64,000 bases of DNA from the NCBI GenBank assembly GCA_028715605.1, contig JAQURM010000001.1:240001-304000 (forward strand), written 5' to 3'. The stretch is from Desulfovibrionales bacterium. GTDB lineage: Bacteria; Desulfobacterota; QYQD01. The position numbers were made by a program, and so were the translations under genes. The notes under the pieces were generated by a model. The model had not been told where the DNA came from and did not search any database. It worked only from the letters and a program-made list of their open reading frames with translations. The number at the start of each line of letters is the position of its first letter. The stretch's first letter is position 1. This document shows positions 1-11,172 of the stretch, one piece after another.

Positions 1-1972
<1,972 letters not shown>

Positions 1973-2045
1973 AATTTTATATTTTCAATGCATTTACTGA
2001 TGTGGCCATATTTGTTTATCAATTGTTTTTTTGAAGAATGTGATT

Positions 2046-2163
<118 letters not shown>

Positions 2164-2172
2164 ATAAAATTT

Positions 2173-2209
2173 AACCCGATTCCGCCAGAGGCGGGGTCGG
2201 GTTTTTTTT
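2173..2209 (+). terminator. Rho-independent terminator of the rRNA operon
   Basis: A 13-base stem (aacccgattccgc against gcggggtcgggtt, two G-T pairs) closes a short loop and runs into eight T residues. It lies 10 bp after 5S and ends just before the Shine-Dalgarno sequence of the next gene. Confidence 0.92.
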
Positions 2210-2221
2210 GGAGGTGACTTC

Positions 2222-2818
2222 GTGGGGAAGATAAGACGGGCGTTAATCAGTGTAACCGATAAATCTGGCTTAGTTGAATTTGCAAAAGCTTTGGCTAGCT
2301 TTGGGGTAGAGATACTTTCCACCGGCGGCACGGCAAGACTTCTGAAGGACAATGGTATTTCAGCCGTCGAGATTTCCAAATATACCGGTTCGCCGGAGAT
2401 ATTGGGCGGTCGTGTTAAGACTCTTCACCCCAAGGTACACGGAGGGATCCTTTTCCGGCGGGATGATCCCGCACATGTCCAGCAGACCACCGAGCTAAAT
2501 ATCCCACCCATAGACTTGGTGGTAGTAAACCTTTACCAGTTTGCCCAGGCCATAGCCAAACCGAATGTTCAAATAGATGGTGCTATAGAGCAAATTGATA
2601 TTGGCGGACCGACCTTGCTACGCGCTTCAGCTAAGAATTTCCGTGATGTCACGGTTATTTGTGATCCCAAGGATTATACTCGGGTGCTGGCAGAAATGGA
2701 AAAAACTAATGGCGGCACGACATTGCCCACGCGATTCGTTTTGGCCAAAAAGGTTTTCAATCTGACGAGCTCTTACGATAGGAATATCTTCGAGTACTTG
2801 GACGGGCAAACGATGTAA
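2222..2818 (+). CDS. purH: Stand-alone IMP cyclohydrolase (N-terminal PurH domain only)
   Basis: The 198-residue product matches only the MGS-like IMP cyclohydrolase half of PurH, which closes FAICAR to IMP in the last step of purine synthesis. Visible motifs are [12 protein letters not shown] near residue 10, STGGTARLL near 35, [15 protein letters not shown] near 63, [10 protein letters not shown] near 100 and [19 protein letters not shown] near 120. Full PurH is about 510-530 residues; the AICAR transformylase half, which starts with an LRYGENPHQ-type motif, is not present downstream in any frame. The GTG start follows GGAGG at 2210-2214. It is either a naturally split PurH, with the transformylase encoded elsewhere, or a truncated copy. 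The intact domain end favours the split form. Confidence 0.85.
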   Translation: MGKIRRALISVTDKSGLVEFAKALASFGVEILSTGGTARLLKDNGISAVEISKYTGSPEILGGRVKTLHPKVHGGILFRRDDPAHVQQTTELNIPPIDLVVVNLYQFAQAIAKPNVQIDGAIEQIDIGGPTLLRASAKNFRDVTVICDPKDYTRVLAEMEKTNGGTTLPTRFVLAKKVFNLTSSYDRNIFEYLDGQTM

Positions 2819-3124
2819 AAAAGAACATATTGACCTGCTGACGACGTTGTATTATTAATATCAGAAACTTGGAAACGGGCTTTTAGTTCCAGTAAATATG
2901 GAGCAAGCTGGCCGTGTCGGTGGGAGATATGGTGGAAAGAACGGCAGTTACGATTGCCTTGCTCCAGAATATGGAATGTTTAACCGTGGGTAAAAAAATG
3001 AGTTTCCAACCCGCGAAACCTGTCCCCGACTACGATCGGGGAGCGGGATTCCGGATCAAGTCCGGAATGACCGTTGTGTAAATTCCTTTCTGAGACAGTA
3101 CACTAGAAAGAGGTACTCAGATTC
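2819..3124. other. Intergenic gap with paired palindromes
   Basis: No recognised gene. Two adjacent hairpins lie at 3024-3041 (ccccga/tcgggg) and 3048-3068 (attccgga/tccggaat). The second is a perfect 8-base stem with a five-base loop, a common extragenic palindrome type. A 54-codon frame from 2920 to 3081 runs through these palindromes; it has no recognisable similarity and is not called as a gene. Confidence 0.5.
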
Positions 3125-4429
3125 ATGCGTACGGATATCGTTCACATTGGCGCAGGAGAACTGACCTACGAGATTCGTAATATCGTTAATGTGGCGGAGA
3201 AGCTCCAGACCTTGGGCATAAAGACCAATATGGAAAACATTGGCGATCCCGTGGCCAAGGGAGAAAAAATCCCGGGTTGGATGAAGAAGATCGTATCTGA
3301 ACTGGTCATGGAGGATTGCACCTACGGTTACAGCCCTACCCGTGGTCTTCTGGAGACCCGCCAGTTTATAGCGGAGCAGACTAACAAACGGGGCGGAGCA
3401 CAGATTACCCCGGATGACATCATCTTTTTTAATGGTCTGGGCGATGCTATTGCCAAGGTTTATGGGCTGTTAAATCCTACAGCGCGTATTATTGGCCCCG
3501 CCCCTACCTATTCCACGCATTCCTCGGCGGAGGCCGCCCATGCCGGGGCCAGACCCATTTCTTACCAGTTAAATCCCGGAAACAGTTGGTATCCGGATAT
3601 TGAAGACCTGCGCAACCGTGTTAAATATAACCCGAACGTAGCAGGCATCTTGCTCATCAACCCGGACAATCCAACGGGAGTGGTTTTTTCCGTAGATATT
3701 TTAAAAGAAATAGTTTCTATCGCCAGGGAGTATAACCTTTTCATTATCTGTGACGAGGTTTATATCAATATCGTTTACAATGGGCAAAAAACGGTCCCTA
3801 TAGGTGATATTATAGGCGATGTTCCAGCCATAGCCATGCGTGGCATATCCAAGGAATTTCCCTGGCCGGGGTCCCGCTGTGGCTGGATAGAAGTCTATAA
3901 CGGCCACAAAGACGTACTTTTTGAGAGATATGTACAGTCTATTCTGAATGCCAAGATGATGGAGGTCTGTTCGACCACCCTTCCGCAGAAGGCTATCCCG
4001 CGATTGGTAACCCACCCTAACTACCCGGAATATCTAAATGAGCGTATCTCCAGGTACGAGAAATTTTCCAATATTGCCTATGAGCGGCTAAAAGGCGTAC
4101 CGGGTGTCTTAGTTAACCGAACCAACGGTGCTTTTTACATGAGTGTGGTATTTGAAGATGGCCGGTTAAATAACAAGCAGACCTTGCCTATTAAAAATAA
4201 TGACGTGCGTGTCCATGTGGAGCGCCTGGTAAGTGCACCGGGTGTATCCCTGGACAAGAAATTTGTGTATTATTTGCTCGGTTCCACAGGTATTTGCGTC
4301 GTGCCACTGTCTTCCTTTTCTACTGACCTCCAGGGGTTCCGGGTTACACTGTTGGAACGAGACGAAAGAGAGTTCAGAAGGATTTTTGATATACTGGCGG
4401 AAAATATTGAGCGGTATTTGAAGTCTTGA
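3125..4429 (+). CDS. Pyridoxal-phosphate aminotransferase, class I/II
   Basis: A 434-residue fold-type I aminotransferase of the aspartate/alanine/aromatic family. It has YGYSPTRGLLETRQFIA near residue 58 (the usual Y.p..G...LR), INPDNPTG near 178 (cofactor and substrate contact), DEVY near 204 and the Schiff-base lysine in GISKEFPWPGSRCGW near 240. The last motif also has the arginine that contacts the cofactor phosphate. Length is slightly above the 390-410 typical of AspC/AlaA proteins. The neighbours do not fix the substrate: it lies alone between the purH fragment and hisS. The amino acid substrate is not determined. Confidence 0.85.
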   Translation: MRTDIVHIGAGELTYEIRNIVNVAEKLQTLGIKTNMENIGDPVAKGEKIPGWMKKIVSELVMEDCTYGYSPTRGLLETRQFIAEQTNKRGGAQITPDDIIFFNGLGDAIAKVYGLLNPTARIIGPAPTYSTHSSAEAAHAGARPISYQLNPGNSWYPDIEDLRNRVKYNPNVAGILLINPDNPTGVVFSVDILKEIVSIAREYNLFIICDEVYINIVYNGQKTVPIGDIIGDVPAIAMRGISKEFPWPGSRCGWIEVYNGHKDVLFERYVQSILNAKMMEVCSTTLPQKAIPRLVTHPNYPEYLNERISRYEKFSNIAYERLKGVPGVLVNRTNGAFYMSVVFEDGRLNNKQTLPIKNNDVRVHVERLVSAPGVSLDKKFVYYLLGSTGICVVPLSSFSTDLQGFRVTLLERDEREFRRIFDILAENIERYLKS

Positions 4430-4513
4430 AGTTCCGGCCCTCAGAAACTCCGACCTCTATGTGCTTTCGATAAGGATATCAACTACGGTATCCCCTTAAT
4501 TTATCGGCCATTT

Positions 4514-4772
4514 TAGGACTTTCCCCAAAAATCGCAGCAGATTATAACCACGTGTTGATTTTTATCCAATTTTTGCATTATGGAAGCTGTCATTCCTTCG
4601 CTTCACGGCTTGCGCAGTGACCCTTTCGGGGCTTGCAGGCGGGGAAGGGTTACCCCTTCCAGCCTCTAAAGGGCTGGCTTTCCCCTTCCTGCTCGCCCTC
4701 GAAGGGTGCCCCACTCCTCCAGCAAGTTTTGCTCAGGAACAACGGCTTCCATAAGAATGTGGGAAAGCCCTA
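4514..4772. mobile_element. MITE-like element, full copy A (~259 bp)
   Basis: The ends are inverted repeats: ggactttcccc at 4516-4526 and gggaaagccc at 4761-4770, with inner arms gcattatggaagc and gcttccataagaatg. The body carries cttcgcttcacggcttgcgc and further small hairpins. The 11-mer atcggccattt flanks both sides (4503-4513 and 4773-4783), as expected for a target-site duplication. A near-identical second full copy lies at 59009-59270, with half copies at 26777-26852 and 38074-38170. No transposase is encoded, so any movement would need one supplied in trans. Confidence 0.7.
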
Positions 4773-4867
4773 ATCGGCCATTTCTATTGACTTTTTTGCC
4801 TCTATACGTTAAGAAAGCACCATAATCAGCGAGTTAAAATAAGCGCATAGCTCAAACTTCTATTTTT

Positions 4868-4918
4868 CACTCCCATCCTGTCCTCCCTCTTTGAGGAAGG
4901 CGGGGTTGGGAGGGGTGG
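4868..4918. repeat. G-rich palindromic repeat (REP-like family, copy 1)
   Basis: An imperfect palindrome of C-runs and G-runs around ctctttgaggaagg, of the type aaatcccccc...cctttnaaagg...ggggggattt. Related copies occur at 21236, 25840, 26566, 28943, 33125, 46587 and 48917. Confidence 0.5.
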
Positions 4919-4926
4919 ACTTGTGC

Positions 4927-4945
4927 GGCAACCCCCGGGGTTGCC
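4927..4945. promoter_or_regulatory. Perfect hairpin in the hisS leader
   Basis: ggcaaccccc and ggggttgcc form a near-perfect palindrome ending about 10 bp before the AGGGGAGAG ribosome site of hisS. T-rich sequence follows, so it could terminate upstream transcription or attenuate hisS. No T-box features (specifier loop, tggnaccgcg antiterminator bulge) are visible. Confidence 0.4.
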
Positions 4946-4967
4946 ATAGTTTTTAGGGGAGAGAAAA

Positions 4968-6242
4968 ATGCCCATACCGGGTATTCGCGGCTTCAAAGAT
5001 ATCTTGCCTGAAGAGGCGAAAAGATGGCAGCATATAGAAAAGATGGCCAGAGACGTCTTTCGCTGTTTTGGGTTTAATGAGATCCGAATTCCTATCCTGG
5101 AGAAGACAGAGCTTTTTGCACGAAGTATTGGTGAAACTACCGACATCGTGGAAAAGGAGATGTACACCTTTGTTGACCGTAGCGGCGAGAGCCTTACCTT
5201 ACGGCCGGAGGCTACGGCCTCCATCCTGCGGGCCTTTATTGAGCATGGGTTATATGCCCAGGACAAGATACAAAAACTCTATACTATTGGCCCTATGTTT
5301 CGCCACGAAAGGCCGCAGAAAGGCCGTTACCGGCAGTTTCATCAGATAAATGCCGAAACCATCGGTTTAGATAGCCCGGCCATTGATGCTGAGTTGATGA
5401 CTATGGCTATGCATATCCTAAGCACTCTGGGCATATCCGGCGTGGAATTGCAGATAAATTCCCTGGGGTGCTCTCATTGTCGGCCGCAATTCCGCCGGGA
5501 TTTACAGGCATTTCTCGGAACAAGGCAGGCCGGGCTTTGTCCTGATTGTCAGCGCCGCACCGTATCCAATCCGCTTCGAGTCTTAGATTGTAAGGTAGAA
5601 AGATGCCGGGCGGCGCTTGAGGGTATGCCTTCTTTATCCGCGTATCTTTGTCCGGACTGTAAAACCCATCTCCATGCAGTAGAGAAACGGCTCCTGTTAT
5701 TTGGTGTTCCTTATACGATAAATCCCCTTATGGTGCGTGGTCTTGATTATTACACCCGGACGACGTTTGAGATTACCAGTCTGGCTTTAGGGGCGCAGAG
5801 TGCCGTGGCCGCCGGGGGACGCTATGATGGCCTGATTAAAGAATTGGGAGGCCCAGATTTGTCCGGGATGGGCTTTGCCATAGGGATGGAGAGGTTATCT
5901 TTGTTAATAGGTGACTTGCAAAAAATAGGGGAGGAACCTATCTTATTTGTGGCGGCCATGGGTGAAAATGCCTGTGTTATGGCCGCCCGTATCGCACACA
6001 GATTAAGACTGGCCGGGATACAGGCCGAGATAGATTACGAAGGGCATAGCCTGAAGAGTCAGATGAGGCGCGCAGGCAAGATCGGCGCCTCTCTGGTTTT
6101 AATCGTGGGTGATGACGAACTGGCCAGGAATAGTGTTACTATGCGGGATATGAGATCCAGCCGGCAATGGGCGGTTGATTTTAATGATGATATCGAGGCG
6201 TTGGTTCGCCGTATAGGTGAGGAAATGGGGAGGGTTGTTTAA
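4968..6242 (+). CDS. hisS: Histidine--tRNA ligase
   Basis: Class II aminoacyl-tRNA synthetase charging tRNA-His. The 424-residue length is usual for bacterial HisRS. Motif 1 region is at the N-terminus ([12 protein letters not shown]), [10 protein letters not shown] is near residue 80, motif 2 [16 protein letters not shown] is near 110, histidine-specific [12 protein letters not shown] is near 256, and AAGGRYDGL and motif 3 GFAIGMERL follow. A cysteine-rich insert (CSHC, CPDC, CPDC) lies around 165-230. The C-terminal anticodon-binding domain is complete. The ATG follows aggggagagaaaa. The stop overlaps the start of aspS (taATG), implying translational coupling. Confidence 0.97.
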   Translation: MPIPGIRGFKDILPEEAKRWQHIEKMARDVFRCFGFNEIRIPILEKTELFARSIGETTDIVEKEMYTFVDRSGESLTLRPEATASILRAFIEHGLYAQDKIQKLYTIGPMFRHERPQKGRYRQFHQINAETIGLDSPAIDAELMTMAMHILSTLGISGVELQINSLGCSHCRPQFRRDLQAFLGTRQAGLCPDCQRRTVSNPLRVLDCKVERCRAALEGMPSLSAYLCPDCKTHLHAVEKRLLLFGVPYTINPLMVRGLDYYTRTTFEITSLALGAQSAVAAGGRYDGLIKELGGPDLSGMGFAIGMERLSLLIGDLQKIGEEPILFVAAMGENACVMAARIAHRLRLAGIQAEIDYEGHSLKSQMRRAGKIGASLVLIVGDDELARNSVTMRDMRSSRQWAVDFNDDIEALVRRIGEEMGRVV

Positions 6243-8017
6243 TGTCCGGCGCGGAGGGTTGGAAGAGGACTCATTACTGTGCATCACTTGGTATGGCTGA
6301 GATTGGCAACGAGGTGACGCTCATGGGCTGGGCGCACCGCCGGCGTGATCATGGCGGGCTTATTTTTGTTGACCTCCGCGACCGCGAGGGGATCACGCAG
6401 ATAGTGTTTGACCCCAGCGTCAGCCAGGAAGCCCATACCCGGGCCGAGGCGGTGCGCAGTGAGTATGTGCTTGCTGTACAGGGAAAGGTGAGGAGGCGGC
6501 CGGAAGGCATGGAAAATCCAAACCTGAAGACCGGGGCAATAGAGGTGGTAGTGCATAAGGTCTGTGTACTAAACGCCGCCAAGACACCCCCTTTCCCGCT
6601 GGAAGAAGAAGTTGATGTCTCGGAGAATCTCAGGCTTCGTTATCGCTACCTCGATCTCCGGCGTCAAAATATGGCCGCCAACTTTCGGCGGCGGCATCAA
6701 GCGGCCTCGGTCATAAGGAGGTATCTGGAAGAAAACGGCTTCTGGGAGATAGAGACGCCTTTTCTTACCAAGAGCACCCCGGAAGGGGCGCGGGATTATC
6801 TGGTGCCGAGCCGGCTCAACCCCGGCCGGTTTTATGCCCTTCCCCAGTCGCCGCAGCTATTCAAGCAGCTTTTGATGGTAGCCGGCATGGACCGCTATTA
6901 TCAGATAGTGCGGTGCTTTCGGGACGAGGATCTGCGGGCCGACCGCCAGCCGGAATTTACCCAAGTGGACATGGAGATGTCTTTTATCACCGAAGAAGAC
7001 GTATATGTATTGGTGGAAGGGATGATGTCCAGGCTGTTTCAGGAGGTCTTGGGGGTATCTACGGTTACTCCGTTCCCCTGTCTTTATTACCACGAGGCCC
7101 TGACCCGTTTTGGGACGGACAAGCCGGATATGCGCTTTGGCCTGGAGCTGCGCGACATCTCTTCTCTCATGGCCGGGAGCCAATGTAAGGTCTTTGCGGA
7201 TGTAGTGGCCAGAGGTGGCGTGGTGAAGGCCCTTCCGGTTAGATCTGGTTATGATTTCTCACGCAAAGAGTTGGATGACCTGACCCAGTTTGTTGGTCAA
7301 TACGGGGCCAAGGGGCTGGCCTGGATAAAGATTAAACCAGAGGGATGGCAATCACCTATTGCCAAGTTTTTCTCTGATGAAGAGAAGAAGGCCCTTGGAG
7401 AGGCACTGGATCTCCAGACGGGAGATATAGTCTTTTTTGTGGCCGACACCATGGCTACTGCTTGCCGGGCCCTTGGAGAACTCAGATTACATTTAGCCGG
7501 GCGGCTGAATCTTATCCCGGAGGGTGATTTTAGATTTGTATGGATAAAAGATTTTCCGCTTCTGGAATATGACGCCGAAGAAAAGCGCTATGTAGCCGTA
7601 CATCACCCTTTTACCGCTCCGGCGACCAAGGATATAGATAAGTTAAAAACTTCTCCCGGGGAAGTTATGGCCCGGGCCTACGACTTGGTATTGAACGGGA
7701 TAGAGATTGGCGGGGGGAGCATCAGGATACATCAAGCCGAGGTACAGCAGAAGGTTTTTGAGGCCTTGGGTATTGGTGAAGCGGCCCAGGATAAGTTTGG
7801 TTTCCTTCTGGAGGCGCTGGAGATGGGCGCTCCGCCTCATGGAGGCATTGCCTTTGGTCTGGACCGGCTTTTGATGCTCATGTGCGGGCGATCGACCATC
7901 CGTGATGTCATCGCCTTTCCCAAGACACAGAAGGCAGTTTGCCTGCTTACGGAGGCGCCGTCTTCGGTCAGCATGACCCAGTTGGCCGAGCTATATCTTA
8001 AGCCGGACTGGAGCTAA
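6242..8017 (+). CDS. aspS: Aspartate--tRNA ligase, probably non-discriminating
   Basis: 591-residue bacterial-type AspRS: OB-fold anticodon domain at 20-110, class II core with motif 2 [16 protein letters not shown] near 222, GAD insertion domain in the middle, and motif 3 [14 protein letters not shown] near 537. The anticodon domain has His37 in RRRDHGG and Gly89 in RRPEGM. By alignment from memory these match His31 and Gly81 of the Pseudomonas aeruginosa enzyme, which charges both tRNA-Asp and tRNA-Asn. If so, Asn-tRNA would be finished by GatCAB. It forms a coupled pair with hisS, an order common in bacteria. Confidence 0.96.
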   Translation: MSGAEGWKRTHYCASLGMAEIGNEVTLMGWAHRRRDHGGLIFVDLRDREGITQIVFDPSVSQEAHTRAEAVRSEYVLAVQGKVRRRPEGMENPNLKTGAIEVVVHKVCVLNAAKTPPFPLEEEVDVSENLRLRYRYLDLRRQNMAANFRRRHQAASVIRRYLEENGFWEIETPFLTKSTPEGARDYLVPSRLNPGRFYALPQSPQLFKQLLMVAGMDRYYQIVRCFRDEDLRADRQPEFTQVDMEMSFITEEDVYVLVEGMMSRLFQEVLGVSTVTPFPCLYYHEALTRFGTDKPDMRFGLELRDISSLMAGSQCKVFADVVARGGVVKALPVRSGYDFSRKELDDLTQFVGQYGAKGLAWIKIKPEGWQSPIAKFFSDEEKKALGEALDLQTGDIVFFVADTMATACRALGELRLHLAGRLNLIPEGDFRFVWIKDFPLLEYDAEEKRYVAVHHPFTAPATKDIDKLKTSPGEVMARAYDLVLNGIEIGGGSIRIHQAEVQQKVFEALGIGEAAQDKFGFLLEALEMGAPPHGGIAFGLDRLLMLMCGRSTIRDVIAFPKTQKAVCLLTEAPSSVSMTQLAELYLKPDWS

Positions 8018-8129
8018 AAGAGTTGCAAAAGTTTCAGAAGGTGCAATAATAGAACAGGCGCCTGTCCCCGGCCGACCTGAGGCGCACCTGTCGAGAGGCT
8101 ATACTATAAATGATGGGAGGTGATTGAGG

Positions 8130-9959
8130 GTGGCTAAATGGAATCGATCCAGGAGGGTGCTCGAGCACGAGCATACTGAGTTTTGGCGTCATGAACTGAA
8201 GGACGTCTCTGAACCCAACCTCCAGCGCGAAGTTTTTCCTTACGATGAGGTCTGCCGTGTAGATTTTGACCACAAGTTGATTGCTATTGATCCGGCGGAA
8301 GAGATATTTATTACCGATACCACTTTTCGTGACGGTCAGCAGGCCAGGCCGCCTTACACTGTAGAACAAATCTGCGACATCTTTGATCTCCTGCACCGTC
8401 TGAGCGGACCAAACGGCGTCGTGCGTCAAAGCGAGTTTTTCCTTTACAGTAACAAAGATAAAGAAGCGGTGCGGCGCTGTCTGGATAAGGGATACCGTTA
8501 TCCGGAGATAACAGGCTGGATCAGGGCTAAGGCTGAGGATTTAAAGCTAGTCAAAGAGATGGGTCTTAAAGAGACCGGCATCCTGACCTCAGTCTCTGAT
8601 TACCATATCTTTTTCAAGCTAAAGAAAAAACGTTCTCAGGTCATGAGGGATTATCTGCGTATTGTGCAGACTGCCCTTGACCACGGAATCGTTCCCCGAT
8701 GCCATTTTGAGGACATAACCAGGGCCGATATCTATGGCTTTTGTGTGCCTTTCGCCATAGCGCTTATGAAACTGAGGGAACAGAGCGGTATCGATGTCAA
8801 GATAAGACTTTGTGATACCCTGGGTTACGGCGTAACCTATCCGGGTGCGGCCCTGCCCCGCAGTGTGCCAAAGTTGGTGCGGGCCATGATTGATGATGCC
8901 GGGGTCCCTGGCCACCTTTTGGAGTGGCATGGGCACAATGACTTCCATAAGGTATTTATCAATGCCACTACCGCCTGGCTCTATGGATGTGCGGGAGCTA
9001 ACGGGACATTGCTTGGTTTTGGTGAACGGACAGGCAACGCCCCGATCGAGGGATTGATCGTCGAATATATAAGCCTGTTGGGGCGCACTAATGGAGTTGA
9101 TACTACGGTAATAACCGAGATCGCCGAATATTTTGAAAAGGAACTGGATTATCACATCCCGTCTAATTATCCCTTTATCGGTTCTGACTTTAATGCCACC
9201 CGGGCCGGGGTACACGCGGACGGCCTGATCAAGAATGAGGAAATATATAACATATTTGATACGCAGAAGATACTCAACCGTCCTATAACCATAATAATCG
9301 GCGACAAGTCCGGTGTAGCCGGCATTGCCCATTGGATTAATAACCGGTTAGGTCTTGCCGGTGAGTCGCAGGTGGACAAGCGGCATCCCGGGATTGCGCA
9401 TATCTATAAATGGGTAGTGGAACAGTATGAGGCGGGTCGGGTGACCGCCATATCCAATGAGGAGATGGAGATGCAGGCCAGGAAGCATCTGCCTGAGTTA
9501 TTCATCTCTGAGTTCGATAAACTGAAGAAAAAGGCCTATGACCTCGCGGCCCATTTAATAGAAGAAATAGTAGAAAGAGAAGAGATAAAGACTATGAAGG
9601 CTAAGGCCCAGGAACCTGTACTACAGAAGTTCCTGGATGCTAATCCATTTATCCAGTTTATCTATGTCACGAATACCGAGGGCCGCAAGATCACTAAGAA
9701 TATTACGCACGTTAAGGACCGGGCCAAGTATGAAACGTTTAAGCTGGATAGAGATTTCTCTGATCGCCCCTGGTTTATCAATCCGTTAAAGGACGGGAAG
9801 GTTCATGTCACAGATTTCTATACCTCCAAGATAACCGGGGCCCTCTGCATCACGGTTTCCGCGCCAATCCGCAGCGACAAAGAAGAGATCGTGGGTATTC
9901 TGGGCGCGGATATTCGCTTTGAAGACCTGGCCAAGATGGAGAAGAACGGGGATATCTGA
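8130..9959 (+). CDS. DRE-TIM synthase (Re-citrate/homocitrate synthase-like) fused to a C-terminal Cache-like sensor domain
   Basis: Residues ~60-400 are an HMGL-like TIM barrel: TDTTFRDGQQARPPYT is the DRE signature, CHFEDITRAD and RLCDTLGYG follow, and the metal-site motif EWHGHNDFH is near residue 268. Relatives condense acetyl-CoA with a 2-oxoacid: isopropylmalate, homocitrate and Re-citrate synthases. Residues ~495-608 resemble a PDC/Cache sensor (FIQFIYVTNTEGRK, DFSDRPWF, CITVSAPI, GILGADIRFE), a fold normally found outside the membrane, yet no signal peptide or membrane segment is present. GTG at 8130 is preferred, as GGAGG ends 9 bases upstream; a TTG at 8124 lies too close. Re-citrate synthase is my best guess, given anaerobic context; the exact 2-oxoacid is unproven. 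Confidence 0.75.
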   Translation: MAKWNRSRRVLEHEHTEFWRHELKDVSEPNLQREVFPYDEVCRVDFDHKLIAIDPAEEIFITDTTFRDGQQARPPYTVEQICDIFDLLHRLSGPNGVVRQSEFFLYSNKDKEAVRRCLDKGYRYPEITGWIRAKAEDLKLVKEMGLKETGILTSVSDYHIFFKLKKKRSQVMRDYLRIVQTALDHGIVPRCHFEDITRADIYGFCVPFAIALMKLREQSGIDVKIRLCDTLGYGVTYPGAALPRSVPKLVRAMIDDAGVPGHLLEWHGHNDFHKVFINATTAWLYGCAGANGTLLGFGERTGNAPIEGLIVEYISLLGRTNGVDTTVITEIAEYFEKELDYHIPSNYPFIGSDFNATRAGVHADGLIKNEEIYNIFDTQKILNRPITIIIGDKSGVAGIAHWINNRLGLAGESQVDKRHPGIAHIYKWVVEQYEAGRVTAISNEEMEMQARKHLPELFISEFDKLKKKAYDLAAHLIEEIVEREEIKTMKAKAQEPVLQKFLDANPFIQFIYVTNTEGRKITKNITHVKDRAKYETFKLDRDFSDRPWFINPLKDGKVHVTDFYTSKITGALCITVSAPIRSDKEEIVGILGADIRFEDLAKMEKNGDI

Positions 9960-9969
9960 CAGTCATGAC

Positions 9970-10938
9970 TCAAACAAGGTGCAGCACTTTTCTGGCCTCA
10001 GCAGTGGGGAGGGCTTTTACTCGGCTAAATATCGTTTCGCACGCCTTATAGTCCAATTTATCTACAAATGCCTTTAACCGGACTTCTTCCGCCAGATGGG
10101 GCGTGGGTTGTTCTTGTGTTGGCAAAAGTTCTTCCTTGGTCAAAAGGCTTACGTAGATCAGGCTCCGGGCGGCCAGTAACTTCCCTAACGCCTCGTTAAA
10201 TTTTCCTCTGAACATATAGTGCAAGGTTAGCAGGTCACCCGGTGGTGATATAAAATCAACAGCTCTCCCCCCTTGTTTGTAGCTGAGATTGCGGGAGGGC
10301 TCGGCCAGGATGAAGACCTGTTTTACATTGTGTTGGTGAGCGTTTTTTATTTTTAAGAGCGCCGTGCGTAAGGCAAAATGGATGTACCCCGCTTCTATGT
10401 AGATGGTTTTATCCTTGAATCTATTTTCTCTGATAAAGTCAGTAATCGCCTCAGCCCGCATCTGGTCACGGAGTTTTATACGTTGGGCATCCTGAGAGGC
10501 AAAGTCCATTACGGCCCAGGTGGTTTCCGCAAAGGACTTATCTACGGACTGGTAGTAGTTCAGTAAGGCCCCAAAGGTCATATTCTCTGCATCATAGACG
10601 GCCTTCATCTCCGGCTGGTGTGTCAGATCGGCAGGTTTTAAGCCCTTTTCAACCGATTCATGGATCTCGTTTAACTTTGCCAGGTAAGGTTCAATCTGGG
10701 TGACCAACTTACCTCGTCTATAGCAATCTTGTAATAGATGATAGATTTGCCCTGAGTATATCGGGAAAGATAGGTCAGTCTGTTCGAGATAGCCGGGAAT
10801 AGGAATTTCTCCTTCCAGCATGGTCTGGAACGATGGATGGGGCGGTTCTTCGAGGATAATAACGTCAGATCTTGCGAATACGTTTTTAAGGAAGGGGATC
10901 GCCTCTGCCCGATGTGCGGAAAGACCGATAGTGATCAT
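9970..10938 (-). CDS. Conserved protein of unknown function (possible TraB/EreA-type fold)
   Basis: 322-residue soluble protein with no signal peptide. I do not recognise the family with confidence. Two spaced motifs, GLSAH at residues 5-9 and EAGYIHFAL near 193, with an early acidic patch ILEEPPH, faintly recall the paired GxxH/E arrangement of the EreA/ChaN/TraB superfamily. Much of the protein is predicted helical. It is convergent with the DRE-TIM synthase gene, with only 10 bp between stops. Confidence 0.6.
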   Translation of the reverse strand: MITIGLSAHRAEAIPFLKNVFARSDVIILEEPPHPSFQTMLEGEIPIPGYLEQTDLSFPIYSGQIYHLLQDCYRRGKLVTQIEPYLAKLNEIHESVEKGLKPADLTHQPEMKAVYDAENMTFGALLNYYQSVDKSFAETTWAVMDFASQDAQRIKLRDQMRAEAITDFIRENRFKDKTIYIEAGYIHFALRTALLKIKNAHQHNVKQVFILAEPSRNLSYKQGGRAVDFISPPGDLLTLHYMFRGKFNEALGKLLAARSLIYVSLLTKEELLPTQEQPTPHLAEEVRLKAFVDKLDYKACETIFSRVKALPTAEARKVLHLV

Positions 10939-11172
10939 AGTTTGGAATCATAGATGAAAAAATGATAATATTTCAAAAGTTAAGTTTAGCATAAGAAATA
11001 AGATTAAGGTAAAAAATAGGGTTATCTTTTTCCTTTAGATATGAAAAATATTTAACTGGACAAACTCGCTGGCTTACATTAAGTTTTTTGAAAAGCTTTC
11101 AGCAGTCAGTTCGCCGAAAAAATCTTTCTAATAGCTGACGGCTTATGGCTGATAGCTATACGAAGGTCAATT

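Larger units (their letters stand above)
4430..4967. other. Intergenic region occupied by MITE copy and G-rich palindromes
   Basis: The 538 bp between the aminotransferase and hisS hold no gene. They contain a full MITE-like element (4514-4772), a C-rich/G-rich palindromic repeat at about 4868-4918, and a perfect hairpin just before the hisS Shine-Dalgarno site. Confidence 0.6.

Noticed and set aside
2920-3081. 54-codon frame after the purH domain
   Set aside because: No similarity recognised, no ribosome site, and its second half is the translation of palindromic repeats.
4927-4945. T-box riboswitch for hisS
   Set aside because: Only a simple hairpin is present; no specifier loop or T-box consensus.
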